64,000 nucleotides of DNA from Schizochytrium sp. CCTCC M209059 (GCA_000818945.1 KN805393.1:218332-282331), one strand, 5' to 3'. Positions 39,291-49,933 are shown, counted from the stretch's first letter. Notes: a model not told the origin generated them from the letters alone. Numbers and translations are program-made.

Positions 39291-42200
39291 TTACAGAGAG
39301 TCCGCGTCATCATCTTCTTCCGCCTCCTCATCGCCTTCGCTGCCTTCATCCCCGGCGCCCGAAGCGCCACCGAACCAGCTCGAAACGGGACTCTTGATGG
39401 ACTTGTCGAGAGGACTGCTTGCGTCCTCTCGAAACACTGCGTCCGGATCGGCGACAAGCTCACTACGATGCTCTAGTTCCCCGTGCTGTGTCTCCTGGCC
39501 AAAGCCGTCCTCCTCCTCGTCATCGTCGTTATCACCTCCACCCAGAGAGCTATCGTCTCTGCCCCAGTCCCCTGTAGAGGGAGACCTTGGACTCGTAGAG
39601 ACGTTGCCCGCCCGGCTCGATGTCGCCGCTGTCGGAGGAGAGAGCGCCATAGGCTTAGGCTCATGGCGATTGCCGCCGCCAGTACCGCCGCCGCCGCCGC
39701 CGCCGCCGCCCAGCAAATAGGAAAAGAAACCTCCGCCGCCGCTTGCCTCTTGCTCGCCAGAGCGAGCGAGCTCGAGTTCTCTCGGGCTAAAGTGCAAAAT
39801 TGTCCCAATTACCGGCACAAGCTGCGACCGTTCGTCCGTGGGCGCCTGAAAGTACTTGATCATGACGTTCTTCAGATACTCTGAGTTTCCTCCAAGATTA
39901 GCGGCACCCACGCCCTGCTCATTGGAGATTTGCAGATCACTCGATCGGCCGACCATTCGCCGCAGGTCCTCGAGCTCGGACGTCTTGCGGTTCAGTTCTG
40001 CCGTTTGATCCGCAAGCTCCTGCTCCTTGGTTCGGAAAAGCTGATTGGCTTCCTCGAGTCGTTTCTCCAAGGTGCGAATATGCGCGTCGCGTCGCGCTTG
40101 TGCTTGGGCTAACTGAACAAATTCGAACTCGCCGCTATTTTTTGCTTTCTCTTCGAGCTCCTCCGTCTGGCGGACCAGCTCCTCCTTGGCCTGTCGCGCA
40201 GCGGACTCGAGCGATGCGATTTCACGGTCCTTTTGCGCAATGAGCTGTCGTGCATTATCATTGCGCGACTTGAGTTGCTTGCGCAGCTCCTGTACCTGTG
40301 TCTCAGCCTTGGACACACGCTCTTCGTGGTCGGCCCGCGTCGCGGCGAGGGCATCCTCGTGGGCCTTGGTCGCAGCTTCGAGCTTGGCGGACGCCGCAAC
40401 GACCTGCTCACTCAGGTCTTCCTTGGCGCGGAGAGCTGCCTCGAGCTCCTCGCGAAGTTCCTGAGCGGCGCGCGTGCCTTCTTCCAAGGATGTTTGCGCC
40501 TCTTGCGCCTCGCGCAAGTCCGCTTCCAGACTGCTGCTCCGCTGCTGCGCTTGCGCGAGCTGCTCCTGCGCCGCCTGGAGATCGCCACGCGACTTTTTCA
40601 GGGCTGCGCTATTGCGTTGTTTAGTCTTGGTGAGCTCTTCGGAGACGCGCTTGAGCTCAGCTTCGGCCTGCTGCGCCTTTTCGATCTGCACACGGAGTGC
40701 AACCTCTTGCGCTCGTGAGGATTCCTCGTGCGTGCGTGATATGTGCTCGAGGCTTTCGCGCTGTTGCGCCTCTCGGTCCTCGAAATGTGCAAGGTCACGC
40801 TTGAGCTGGTTACGCTCCTCGTCGATCTTGGCGAGCTCTTCGCCCCGAGCTTCAAGCTCGGTGGCGAGCTCTGATGCCTGCGCTTTCAGCGCGCTTTGAC
40901 TCGCGGAGAGCGCCTCACGTGTCGATTCGAGCTCTTCCCGCTGTGCGTCGAGCGCCTCTTGCAGCTTGCTCAGCTCACTTGCATCAACCATGGCCTCGCG
41001 TAACCGGGTCGCTTCCTCTTCCAGAGCGGCGACGCTTTGCTTTGCGGCCTCGGCCTCGGCTTTGGCCGCCTCCAAGGCCTCGACGCTCTGCTTCGTCTTG
41101 GCCTGAATGAGTTTTTTCGACTTGAGGAGAATTTCCTTCTTTTTCTCTTGAAAGGACGCTGCCATTTCTTCGCGCGCGGCCGCTAGATCCGCAGCAGCCT
41201 TTTGCTCAATTTCTACACGCTCCGCGCGTTCTTCCTCAAGACTCTTTTCCAAAGCGGATCTTGCCTCGAGCGCGGCTTGCAACTCCTCACGCGCGTGCTC
41301 GCCTTGATCACCTGCAGCTCTAAGTTGCTCGACTTCCTCGGCAAGAGAAGCGCGCGCTTCTTCGGAGGCTTGCAAGGCCTCAATCTTCGCCTCAAGTTCC
41401 GCGACCTGTGCCTGTGAAGCCTCCGCGCCTTGCTGCGTGAGTTGTTCAAGCTGCTCTTCCAATCGCGTGCGTGCCTCGCTTGTTTCCCGTAAAAGTTCTT
41501 CTTTCTCATCGATCTGAGTCTGCAAAGCCTGTAGCTGGGTTCGGATCTCGGTCGACTGCATCTGGCTATTCTCCTTGAGCTCATCAACTTCTTGCAACAG
41601 CGCGGCTCGAGCTTGTTCAGATAATTGCAAAGCTCCATCGCGTTCGGCCAAAGCGCCTTCAAGAGCTTCGAGTTTGACCTGGAGCTCTGTCTGAAGCTGC
41701 TGCGATGCTTCTGCGCTCTTCTCCGTGAGATCTTGAATCTGCTCTTCCAAACTGGATCGAGTCTGGTCAGCACTGTACAGGAGATCATCTTTCTCTTGAA
41801 TTTGATTGCGTAGCGCCTCCATTTGGGCTTGGAGCTCGTCTGTTTGCGTCTGGCCAGTCTCCTTCAGTGCTTCAAGCTCTTGAGCAAGCGATGTCCGAGC
41901 CTGCTCGGCATTCTGCAAGGCTTCGTCGCGGTCTGCGAGGGTGTCTTGCAAGGACTGAAGCTTCTCCTGCAAGTCTGCTTGATACTGCTGAACGGCCTCT
42001 TCGCCCTGTTGCGTGAGCTGCATAATCTGTTGGTCTTTTTGCTCGACGTCGGCCTGCAAAGCCTCCAATTTGGCTTGGAGCTCGTCTGTTTGCGTCTGGC
42101 CAGTCTCCTTCAGTGCTTCAAGCTCTTGAGCAAGCGATGTCCGAGCCTGCTCGGCATTCTGCAAGGCTTCGTCGCGGTCTGCGAGGGTGTCTTGCAAGGA

Positions 42201-45200
42201 CTGAAGCTTCTCCTGCAAGTCTGCTTGATACTGCTGAACGGCCTCTTCGCCCTGTTGCGTGAGCTGCATAATCTGTTGGTCTTTTTGCTCGACGTCGGCC
42301 TGCAAAGCCTCCAATTTGGCTTGGAGCTCGTCTGTTTGCGTCTGGCCAGTCTCCTTCAGTGCTTCAAGCTCTTGAGCAAGCGATGTCCGAGCCTGCTCGG
42401 CATTCTGCAAGGCTTCGTCGCGGTCTGCGAGGGTGTCTTGCAAGGACTGAAGCTTCTCCTGCAAGTCTGCTTGATACTGCTGAACGGCCTCTTCGCCCTG
42501 TTGCGTGAGCTGCATGATCTGTTGGTCTTTTTGCTCGACGTCGGCCTGCAAAGCCTCCAGTTTGGCTTGGAGCTCGTCTGTTTGCGTCTGGCCAGTCTCC
42601 TTCAGTGCTTCAAGCTCTTGAGCAAGCGATGTCCGAGCTTGTTCAGCATTCTGCAAGGCTTCGTCGCGGTCTGCGAGGGTGTCTTGCAAGGACTGAAGCT
42701 TCTCCTGCAAATCTACTTGATGATTTTGTGCGAGCTCCTCAGCCTGATGCAAAAGTTGCTTAACTTGCTCTTCCAAACCTGTGCGCGTCTCGCCCGCCTC
42801 CCGCAGCACTTCGTCCTTCTCTTCCATCGCGCTTTGCAGCGCTTCTAATTTGCTTTCATATTCCTGAGCATGAGTGTTGCCAGCCTCTTTTAGATTTTCA
42901 ATTTCTTGCGCAAGGGAAGAGCGAGCCTGCTCCGCTACATGCAAGGCATCTTCCCGTTCGTCAAGAGAGCCCTGCATAGCCCGGAGCTTTTCTTGCAGGT
43001 CTGCTTGAAATTGTCGCGTAGCTTCTTCGCCACTTTCTGTGAGCCGATGGATCCGTTCGTCTTTTTCCTCGAGAGCACTTTGTAAAGTCTCAAGCTGGGC
43101 TCGAAGCTGCTCCGCGTCTTTCTGTCCATTCTCCCTGAGCTTCTCAAGTTCTTGCGAAAGCGATGTACGGGCATTCTCGATATTCTGCATGGCTTCCTCG
43201 CGCTCAGTCAGCGACGTTCGCAGGGTTTCCATTCGTTCTTGAAAATCTACCCCTTGCTGCTGAAGCTGCTCGAGCTGATCTTCCAAGCTGGTCCGCGCCT
43301 CGATGGCTTCGCGCACAAGATCATCCTTTTCTTGCAATGCAGTCTGCAAAGTCTCAAGTCTGGAAGTAAGTTCCTCCGCCTGCGCTTGACCATGCTGCGT
43401 GAGCTCTTCAATTTCTTGCGAAAGAGTTGCGCGGCTGTCTTCTGCAGTCTGAAGAGCCTCTTCGCGCTCCGCAAGCGCACTTTCCAACGACTGAACCTTT
43501 TCTTGCAGGTCCGTCTGGTACTGCTGCGCAGCGGCCTCGCCTTGTTGCGTGAGTTGTTGAATCTCTTCATCTTTTTCCTGAACCACAGCCTGCAGTGCCT
43601 CTAGCTTGGTCTGGAGCTCTTCAGAACGAGCCTGCCCTGCTTCCTTCAATTCCTCCAACTCTTGCGAAAGCGCTGCACGCGACTGATCAGCATCCTGCAA
43701 GGCCTCATCGCGTTCTGCGAGCACCTTTTGCAACGGCTCGAGCTTTTCTTGCAAGCTCGACTCGTACTGTAGAGCAGCGGCCTCGCTCTGCTGCAGGAGT
43801 TGTTGCACCTGCTCTTCCAGATTGGAGCGCGTTTCGTCCGCGTCACGCAGACTGTCTTCCTTTTCTTGCATTGTAGTCTGCAGCGCACTAAGTTTGGCCT
43901 GAAAATCTTCGAGTTGCGTCTGCGCGGCTGCTTTCATTTCATCAATCTCGTGCGAAAGCGAAGCGCGTGCTTGCTCGGCATCCTTCAAAGCCTCGTCACG
44001 TTCTGCCAGCGAGTCCTGCAGGGTCTGAAGTTTTTCTTGCAGCTCGGTCTGGTATTGCCGCGTTGCCTCTTCGCCCTGCTCTGTCAGCTGTCGAATTTGC
44101 TCCTGCAAGTCTGCCCGCGTCTCTTCTGCCTTTCGCAAGTTGTCCTCCTTCTCTTGCACTGCCGTCTCAAGGCTGTGCACCTGGTCATCAAGAGAGGCTT
44201 TCGTTTGCGCAGCAGTTTCTAACTCCGCCTCGCGCTCGGCCAAAGCTTTTTCGAGTGCTCCAAGTTTGTCTTCAAGCTCGCTCTGATACTTTTGCATGGT
44301 CTCTTCACCCTCTTGTGTGAGTTGCTGGATCTGTTCCTCCAGGGAAGAGCGCACTTCGCCCAATGCCTGTGCCTTATCATGCGCGGCTGCACGTAATGCT
44401 TCGAGCTCTTCCGTAAGCTCTTGCACCTGAGCTCGCGAAGCATCCTCTACCTTGACGAGACTCTCAGCATGCGAGGCGCAAGCCTGCTCGGAGGCCTCGA
44501 GAGCCTGTTGTGCGCTTTGTAGCGCCTCTTCGCGCTCTGTAAGCGTTGCTGTGAGAGCGTTGAGTTTCTCCTCAAACGCGGCAGACTGTGCTTGTGACGC
44601 CTCCTCATTCTGCGTAGAGACCTTCTGAGCATGCTCCTCCAGGGCCGCGCGAGCGTCCGTGACTTCGGCCAACAATTGGTCCTTTTCGGCCGCTGAGGTT
44701 CGCAAGGTCTCCAGCTCGCCTTCGAGCGTCGTGCGCGCCTCAGTGAGTGTTTGGAGTTGCGCCTCGTGTCGCTCCTGTAGCTCTTGGATCTGGTGCTGCG
44801 CGCGGCTTTCGACCTCTTCGACTTTCGTGGCAAGTCGCCTTTCCTGGTCATTGAGACCATTTTCAAGCGCGCTTGAATGCTCTTCTTTCAATACCGAGAT
44901 TCGGGACTCGAGCTCATCTCGCTGCTGTGTCACAGAATCGAGACGGTCCGTGAGAGCGGCATACTCTTGGCGCAGGCTGTCGAGCTCGTTTTGCAACTCG
45001 CGGCTCGAATCGGTCAAGTGCACAGCGAGTCTACGTTCCTCGTCTGAAGCCTGGCTGACGAGATCCTCCGCCTTGGCTACAGCCTCGCGCGTGCATCCAA
45101 GTCGCGATTGAAGGTCATGGTTTTCCTCCTCGAGGCTCTGGACATGCTCTTGGACCCTGTCGAGGGTGTCCCTGTATTCGTTCTCGTCCCTCTCGGCCTT

Positions 45201-47336
45201 GGCGCGAAGACGCTCCAGCTCGGCCGTTGTTTCTTCCAGAGTTTGAGCGGTTTGCTTAAGATCCTCCATCTCGGTGGCTTGACTCTCCGAGGTGGCGCGG
45301 AGAGCCGCTAGGGCTTCGCGCTGGACGTCCGCCTCGGCAAGCCTTTGTTGCGCGCTTTCAAGCTCCTCTGAAAGAGCAGCAAGACGGCCCTCCTTGGCGT
45401 GCAAATTTTCGGAGAGAGCCTCGAGTTCTTTTTTGTGGTCAAGGTTGACCTTTTCAAGACGAGCGCGAAGATCGTCGACGCATTCTGCATCCTGCTCGGC
45501 CTTGACGTTGGCCTTGTCGAGTTCATCTTGAAGAGCATCAAAGCGTTCCTGCTGTTCTGCGCTGTCTTGGAGAGCCACTTCGAGCTGACGCTGAGAGTGC
45601 TGACGCTGCACAGTGAGCTCCTCCATGTCCTGAAGTTGCTCCGCAAGAGAGGCTTCAGTGTCTTGATATTTACTTTCGAGTGCCTCAATCTTTTGATGCG
45701 CCTCGTTGAGCTGATTCATGGACTCCTTTTCAAGAGCGATCTTTTCCTTTTCAAGGCGTTGGGCAAGCTCTTGTGCAGCACGAAGCTGGTCAATGAGATC
45801 CTCAGAAGCGGCCTTGAGCGCGTGCTCATCTTGCTTGCGCATCTGCTCTTGGGTCATGTGCAACTGTTCTCGTTCGTGCGCCCAGGCATCGCGCGCATGC
45901 TGAAACGCGTCGGAGCCTTTGGTTGCACGAATCTCGGCTTCGGAGAGGGCGCGCTGGGCTGCTTCGAGCTCTGCCTTGACCGCTGCCGTGTCTTGACCAG
46001 CGGCATGAAGCTCGCGTCGCAATTCTTCAATGACTTCCTGAAGCTCGTCTTGTTCAGCGCGCTGCGAGGCAGCAATGCCATCTTTGTGCTCCTGCTGTGC
46101 AGCGAGTTTGGCGGCTAGGTCCTCGCGCTTGCTCTCGAGCGCAGATACCTTGGCCTGTAGGTCCTCGCGTTCTGTCTCGACTTCCATTGCATGCGAGTGA
46201 GCATCGTGAAGTTTGCCCTTTACCGTGTCGAGAGCGTCCTGAAGAGCTTGTAATTTGGCGCTCGAGTCGTCGGTGGCCTCCATCGCCGTCGAGGCTTGTG
46301 ATTCTAGCTGAGACTCCGTATCTTCGAGGCGTGCCTGCATTGTTTTGTTTTCCCTTTCCGCGCGATGCAGGGCCTCTTCGAGCTCGGCGATTTGCTCGAG
46401 TGCCGTAAGTTGCTTTTGACGTTCCTGTTCGAGAGCGGTCTCTAGGTGGGTGGTTGCTTCTGTGTCGTTCAGGTTGTCTGCACCAATTTCACGCACTTCA
46501 TTTGCAGCGGCAAGCTTTTGTGTGAGTTCTTGAACATGTTCTTCGAGGCGTTGCTGATCCTGTGCGCGCTGCGTTGCCGCGGCGTCGAGCTCATCCCGCT
46601 CCTTTTTCAGCTCTTTGCATTTTTGCAAGAGCGTCTTGAGCTTATCCTTGAGCTCGTCCGCGTTTGCATTGGACGCTTTACCTCCTGCTCCTGCTCCTCC
46701 TCCTGCTGCTGCTGTTCCAGCAGCAGCGGCAGCGCCAGGATTGGCCGCCGTGACGTCATCGAGAGCCTTGGTGAGACGTTCGTTTTCGGCGCGGACCTCT
46801 TTGTGTTTGTTGAGCACCTTGACGAGCTGCGCCTTGAGCTTGGCGGCCTCGTCGCCGCCATTCTGGCCGTTGGTTGCTGTTCCTGGCGCGGCCTCTTCAT
46901 TGCCGCCGCCAGCCAAGACCCCATCCCCACTTTGCGCTGCCTGCTGCAGGCGATCGCGTTCGTCTTTGTATTCCTTGCACTTTTCGAGCACGGTCTTGAG
47001 CTTTTGCTTGAGCTGCTTTTGCTGAGCGACGGCGTCTTCCTTTTGTTTTGCCACTTCCTCCTGTAGCGTCTGCGCCTGGGTCCGGTAGTGCGCCGCCGTG
47101 GCTGCGGCGTCGTCGCTGGCCTTGAGCATCTCGTTCTCCTCGCGCAGGGCCTCGAGCGCGCCGCTCAGCTCGTCGAGCCGGCGCCGCAGCTCCTCTTCGG
47201 GGCCGGTCGTCGTCCCCTTGACGCCATCCCGCGACCCCGTTTCCGAGGAGCTCGCGGCGGCCGCCGCCGCGGCGCCGCTCACGGACTTGGCCGCCTGCTG
47301 CGCCTGCGCGCGCACGCGCTCCAGCTGCGACCACAT
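39291..47336 (-). CDS. Giant coiled-coil golgin with GRIP domain
   Basis: About 2,681 residues from the ATG at 47336 (MWSQLERVRAQAQQ); the frame continues 14 codons upstream without an ATG. Nearly all of it is coiled coil rich in Glu, Gln, Ala and Leu. Residues ~2487-2525 match a GRIP domain: SEYLKNVMIKYF, then ERSQLVPVIGTILHFSPREL, with the Tyr needed for Arl1-GTP binding. GRIP golgins (golgin-245/97, GCC185, yeast Imh1) tether vesicles at the trans-Golgi. Unusually, ~155 low-complexity residues (poly-Gly, then Asp/Glu-rich) follow the GRIP domain. Residues ~1540-1840 consist of near-identical 82-residue repeats. Intronless over 8 kb, the longest gene in the window. Confidence 0.9.
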   Translation of the reverse strand: MWSQLERVRAQAQQAAKSVSGAAAAAAASSSETGSRDGVKGTTTGPEEELRRRLDELSGALEALREENEMLKASDDAAATAAHYRTQAQTLQEEVAKQKEDAVAQQKQLKQKLKTVLEKCKEYKDERDRLQQAAQSGDGVLAGGGNEEAAPGTATNGQNGGDEAAKLKAQLVKVLNKHKEVRAENERLTKALDDVTAANPGAAAAAGTAAAGGGAGAGGKASNANADELKDKLKTLLQKCKELKKERDELDAAATQRAQDQQRLEEHVQELTQKLAAANEVREIGADNLNDTEATTHLETALEQERQKQLTALEQIAELEEALHRAERENKTMQARLEDTESQLESQASTAMEATDDSSAKLQALQDALDTVKGKLHDAHSHAMEVETEREDLQAKVSALESKREDLAAKLAAQQEHKDGIAASQRAEQDELQEVIEELRRELHAAGQDTAAVKAELEAAQRALSEAEIRATKGSDAFQHARDAWAHEREQLHMTQEQMRKQDEHALKAASEDLIDQLRAAQELAQRLEKEKIALEKESMNQLNEAHQKIEALESKYQDTEASLAEQLQDMEELTVQRQHSQRQLEVALQDSAEQQERFDALQDELDKANVKAEQDAECVDDLRARLEKVNLDHKKELEALSENLHAKEGRLAALSEELESAQQRLAEADVQREALAALRATSESQATEMEDLKQTAQTLEETTAELERLRAKAERDENEYRDTLDRVQEHVQSLEEENHDLQSRLGCTREAVAKAEDLVSQASDEERRLAVHLTDSSRELQNELDSLRQEYAALTDRLDSVTQQRDELESRISVLKEEHSSALENGLNDQERRLATKVEEVESRAQHQIQELQERHEAQLQTLTEARTTLEGELETLRTSAAEKDQLLAEVTDARAALEEHAQKVSTQNEEASQAQSAAFEEKLNALTATLTEREEALQSAQQALEASEQACASHAESLVKVEDASRAQVQELTEELEALRAAAHDKAQALGEVRSSLEEQIQQLTQEGEETMQKYQSELEDKLGALEKALAEREAELETAAQTKASLDDQVHSLETAVQEKEDNLRKAEETRADLQEQIRQLTEQGEEATRQYQTELQEKLQTLQDSLAERDEALKDAEQARASLSHEIDEMKAAAQTQLEDFQAKLSALQTTMQEKEDSLRDADETRSNLEEQVQQLLQQSEAAALQYESSLQEKLEPLQKVLAERDEALQDADQSRAALSQELEELKEAGQARSEELQTKLEALQAVVQEKDEEIQQLTQQGEAAAQQYQTDLQEKVQSLESALAEREEALQTAEDSRATLSQEIEELTQHGQAQAEELTSRLETLQTALQEKDDLVREAIEARTSLEDQLEQLQQQGVDFQERMETLRTSLTEREEAMQNIENARTSLSQELEKLRENGQKDAEQLRAQLETLQSALEEKDERIHRLTESGEEATRQFQADLQEKLRAMQGSLDEREDALHVAEQARSSLAQEIENLKEAGNTHAQEYESKLEALQSAMEEKDEVLREAGETRTGLEEQVKQLLHQAEELAQNHQVDLQEKLQSLQDTLADRDEALQNAEQARTSLAQELEALKETGQTQTDELQAKLEALQADVEQKDQQIMQLTQQGEEAVQQYQADLQEKLQSLQDTLADRDEALQNAEQARTSLAQELEALKETGQTQTDELQAKLEALQADVEQKDQQIMQLTQQGEEAVQQYQADLQEKLQSLQDTLADRDEALQNAEQARTSLAQELEALKETGQTQTDELQAKLEALQADVEQKDQQIMQLTQQGEEAVQQYQADLQEKLQSLQDTLADRDEALQNAEQARTSLAQELEALKETGQTQTDELQAQMEALRNQIQEKDDLLYSADQTRSSLEEQIQDLTEKSAEASQQLQTELQVKLEALEGALAERDGALQLSEQARAALLQEVDELKENSQMQSTEIRTQLQALQTQIDEKEELLRETSEARTRLEEQLEQLTQQGAEASQAQVAELEAKIEALQASEEARASLAEEVEQLRAAGDQGEHAREELQAALEARSALEKSLEEERAERVEIEQKAAADLAAAREEMAASFQEKKKEILLKSKKLIQAKTKQSVEALEAAKAEAEAAKQSVAALEEEATRLREAMVDASELSKLQEALDAQREELESTREALSASQSALKAQASELATELEARGEELAKIDEERNQLKRDLAHFEDREAQQRESLEHISRTHEESSRAQEVALRVQIEKAQQAEAELKRVSEELTKTKQRNSAALKKSRGDLQAAQEQLAQAQQRSSSLEADLREAQEAQTSLEEGTRAAQELREELEAALRAKEDLSEQVVAASAKLEAATKAHEDALAATRADHEERVSKAETQVQELRKQLKSRNDNARQLIAQKDREIASLESAARQAKEELVRQTEELEEKAKNSGEFEFVQLAQAQARRDAHIRTLEKRLEEANQLFRTKEQELADQTAELNRKTSELEDLRRMVGRSSDLQISNEQGVGAANLGGNSEYLKNVMIKYFQAPTDERSQLVPVIGTILHFSPRELELARSGEQEASGGGGFFSYLLGGGGGGGGGTGGGNRHEPKPMALSPPTAATSSRAGNVSTSPRSPSTGDWGRDDSSLGGGDNDDDEEEDGFGQETQHGELEHRSELVADPDAVFREDASSPLDKSIKSPVSSWFGGASGAGDEGSEGDEEAEEDDDADSL
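41815..42720. repeat. Near-identical 246-bp tandem repeats inside the golgin gene
   Basis: Units begin at 41815, 42061, 42307 and 42553; the last is cut at ~42720 where similarity drops. The period is exactly 246 bp, or 82 codons, so the frame is kept. The copies differ by only a few bases, far fewer than other repeats of the same coiled coil, which points to recent expansion or gene conversion. Confidence 0.95.
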
Positions 47337-47914
47337 CGCCGCGGCGAGCTCCAGGTCACCGCAGCGCTCGTAACGCAACCTCGTTTGTTTGTTTGCTTGC
47401 TCTGCTTTGCTTTGGCTGCCTTGCTTATTTGCTTGCTAGCTTGTTTGGGGTTTCGCAAATCGACGGGTATAAACAATGCGAACAAGCAAAGGAGCAAAAG
47501 TATACGATCGATCCCAGGTCTCAAGTTGTGCATGCCTCCAAGTTCAAGGATGGGCGGTTTGGCATCGCGTCGCCTGCGCGTCGGACTGCGGAGCCAAGGA
47601 TACATCCTGCCATGATGGATGAAAGGATCGATGGGTGCATGCATCATGACGAAGGAGTAGTAAAATCGAGCCAACAGCTAACAGAAACGTTGGACATGCG
47701 AACAACTGGAGACAAGAAGATACATATACCACTTTGACGAAAATCAGAGCAAGAGGGAAATGAAAAAATAATCAGATACGTTCAGAGTTTTGGCTGGGGT
47801 GCAGCAGGCATGCGAGCGCACTCGTCCTAGGTCACCTCACAGGTAAGAAGGAGAAGCTCGTAATGCTGGGTAGGGAACAGGGTCAACTACAAGGAGACGA
47901 GACGACCGTGGCCG
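47337..47914. other. Intergenic region upstream of the golgin
   Basis: Between the golgin start and the GPCR stop codon. Contains a TTTGCTTGC-rich stretch (47385-47440). No gene recognised. Confidence 0.55.
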
Positions 47915-49933
47915 TCAGCTTTTCATGGGCGCAAGACCCATCTTGTTGGACTCGGTGTCACTAGAACGGGAGGTTTGCGTTGCGCGAGCTAGTCTGGCCG
48001 AGACATCGCGTGCGACCCGAACAAGTGAGTCCGGAACTTTGCCTGAGACTCGATCTTTGGGTCCGTCACTTAAAGCCTTGCCAGAACTCTCGCTGGCGCT
48101 TGGCCTCTTGAAGCCATCCTTTACGCGGGAAGAACCGACCTGGAGCGAGATGTCGGGAATACTCCCCATGCGCTCGTGTTGCGAAGGTCTTGCCAGCTGG
48201 ATCTCCTCCGTACGGTAGTAATGAATGTGTAGGATCCGAGGGAGGAAACAAATGGCGAGAATTGACATGTTGGTAAGAAAGACCACAATGGAATTGAGCG
48301 CATAGCGCAGATCAGGCTGGTCAAAGTACACCCATAAAAGAGGCACAATGAGCACTGGGACAACGATGCTGGCGGCGAGCACGAAGCGCAGCTCGCGGGC
48401 CTCGCTCAGAATACGATGGATGTCCTTGTCTTCGTTGGCCTTGCAAAGGCCAAACACGAGCAAGGCGCCGTGATTGATGAGGACGAGCCCCGCAAAGATC
48501 CACGCACTGTCCGAGGTGCACACGTTGACCATTTGCGATTCCCCGACGCGGTGTTCCAGTGAGAGCGGGTCAAAGACGGTCCAGATGATGAGGATGAGAA
48601 GATCAATGAGCACCACGAGGATGGACCCAAGGGCGAGGTTACGGCGCACGTTTTTGCGAACCTTCATGTAGCGGTTATTGAAGATTTTGTGAGCCCGCCA
48701 GAGTTTGCCAATGATACCGGAGAAGGTGATGGCAAAACCAAGCGTGTACGTCCAGGAGGTGGCCTGACACGCCTTGCTCGATGGTACGGCAAAGAGCAAA
48801 ATCGTCACGGTGGAGACCGTCGTTCCAAAGAGAATCATGAGAAGCAGGTCGCTCTGGCCAATGAGCACGATACGATGAAATCGATGCTTGTACTGCCATA
48901 GAATCAGCAAAAAGATGGTGACATATGAAATGGATGCAAGCGCGATCCCCACGCGCTGCATTTGTTCCGAGACGAAGATGGCGTCGCTCCCAAGCTCGGC
49001 CTCGATATCGATAAAGAGCTTCTCGCTCCTCACGAGAAGAATCGTTTCTTCGTCTGTCAATGGTGTCACCTGGGCGACGATTGTTACCTTGTACGTGCCA
49101 TCGTTCAGCTCGAGGCGCGCCAAGAGGTCGCCATTCGCGTCCACGACGGGCGTGCCCGTAACGCAGGAGGCAGACTCCATGCAAACTGCGTACTGTGAGG
49201 CGTAGACCTCGAGATTGTCCATATTTGCAACCACGTCCACTGCTTTTGTCGTCGATGACGTGCCCGTGCCGGAGGACGACGCAGAAGTGGCTGTCTCGCC
49301 CTGCTCCGAGGAGGAGACCGAAACTTCGTTTGCGTTCGCCGTGTCCGCAAAGCCCACCTCGCTGCAATTGACGGTTTCCCACAAGGCCGCTTCGTCGATT
49401 CGGTAGACGCATGAACGCGACGTGTTGACGCCTTCGAGCATGCCGGTCACCTCAATGGTGTTCCAACTCAGCTCGGGTTGCTTCGTGGGAGCCACGGTCG
49501 GAGACCCTGTGGTCGCCATGGTGGGGAAAGAAGTTGGAGCATTCGTGGTAGGAAGTGGAGTTGGTGCTTTTGTTGGGAACCGGGTTGGCGCATCCGTGGG
49601 CCTGAGAGTAGGCTTCAACGTTGGCCCGGGCGTCGGCTCAGGCGTAGTAGGTTCAGGTGTAGTAGGTTCGAGCGTTGGCTCTGGCGTAGACTCTGGTTCC
49701 GAGGGCGGCGGCGTGCTCACCGTCGGGTACGGTGTAGGCTCCGTCAGCAAGGGCGTGGGCGCCGGCATCTCTTCCGCCGCCTCCGCAGCCGTCGCCTCGG
49801 GCGTGGGCTCCAGCGTCGCGGTCGCCTCCGTCCCATTCACGCCCTGCGCCGCCGCCATCTGCAGCACGGCCAGCAGCACGGCCAGCAGCGCCGCCAGCGA
49901 GGCGGCCGCGGCACGTGAGCGAGCCCGCGCCAT
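47915..49933 (-). CDS. Class C (GABA-B-like) G-protein-coupled receptor
   Basis: About 672 residues from the ATG at 49933, which begins a signal peptide (ASLAALLAVLLAVLQMAAAQG). The frame upstream is only translated GGAAT repeat. The ectodomain is a Pro/Thr/Glu-rich mucin-like stalk (~40-165) followed by ~150 residues with a few Cys; I see no Venus-flytrap ligand domain. Seven hydrophobic helices follow. Class C marks are clear: LGFAITFSGIIGKLWRAHKIF at TM3 and ILVVLIDLLILIIWTVFDPL at TM4, closest to GABA-B receptors. The C-tail (~575-672) is Ser-rich and cytosolic. The ligand cannot be inferred. Together with the phosphodiesterase it points to G-protein/cyclic nucleotide signalling in this organism. 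Confidence 0.9.
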   Translation of the reverse strand: MARARSRAAAASLAALLAVLLAVLQMAAAQGVNGTEATATLEPTPEATAAEAAEEMPAPTPLLTEPTPYPTVSTPPPSEPESTPEPTLEPTTPEPTTPEPTPGPTLKPTLRPTDAPTRFPTKAPTPLPTTNAPTSFPTMATTGSPTVAPTKQPELSWNTIEVTGMLEGVNTSRSCVYRIDEAALWETVNCSEVGFADTANANEVSVSSSEQGETATSASSSGTGTSSTTKAVDVVANMDNLEVYASQYAVCMESASCVTGTPVVDANGDLLARLELNDGTYKVTIVAQVTPLTDEETILLVRSEKLFIDIEAELGSDAIFVSEQMQRVGIALASISYVTIFLLILWQYKHRFHRIVLIGQSDLLLMILFGTTVSTVTILLFAVPSSKACQATSWTYTLGFAITFSGIIGKLWRAHKIFNNRYMKVRKNVRRNLALGSILVVLIDLLILIIWTVFDPLSLEHRVGESQMVNVCTSDSAWIFAGLVLINHGALLVFGLCKANEDKDIHRILSEARELRFVLAASIVVPVLIVPLLWVYFDQPDLRYALNSIVVFLTNMSILAICFLPRILHIHYYRTEEIQLARPSQHERMGSIPDISLQVGSSRVKDGFKRPSASESSGKALSDGPKDRVSGKVPDSLVRVARDVSARLARATQTSRSSDTESNKMGLAPMKS

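Noticed and set aside
41823..42848. Plus-strand Leu/Cys-rich frame with repeats
   Set aside because: Antisense of the golgin 246-bp repeats.
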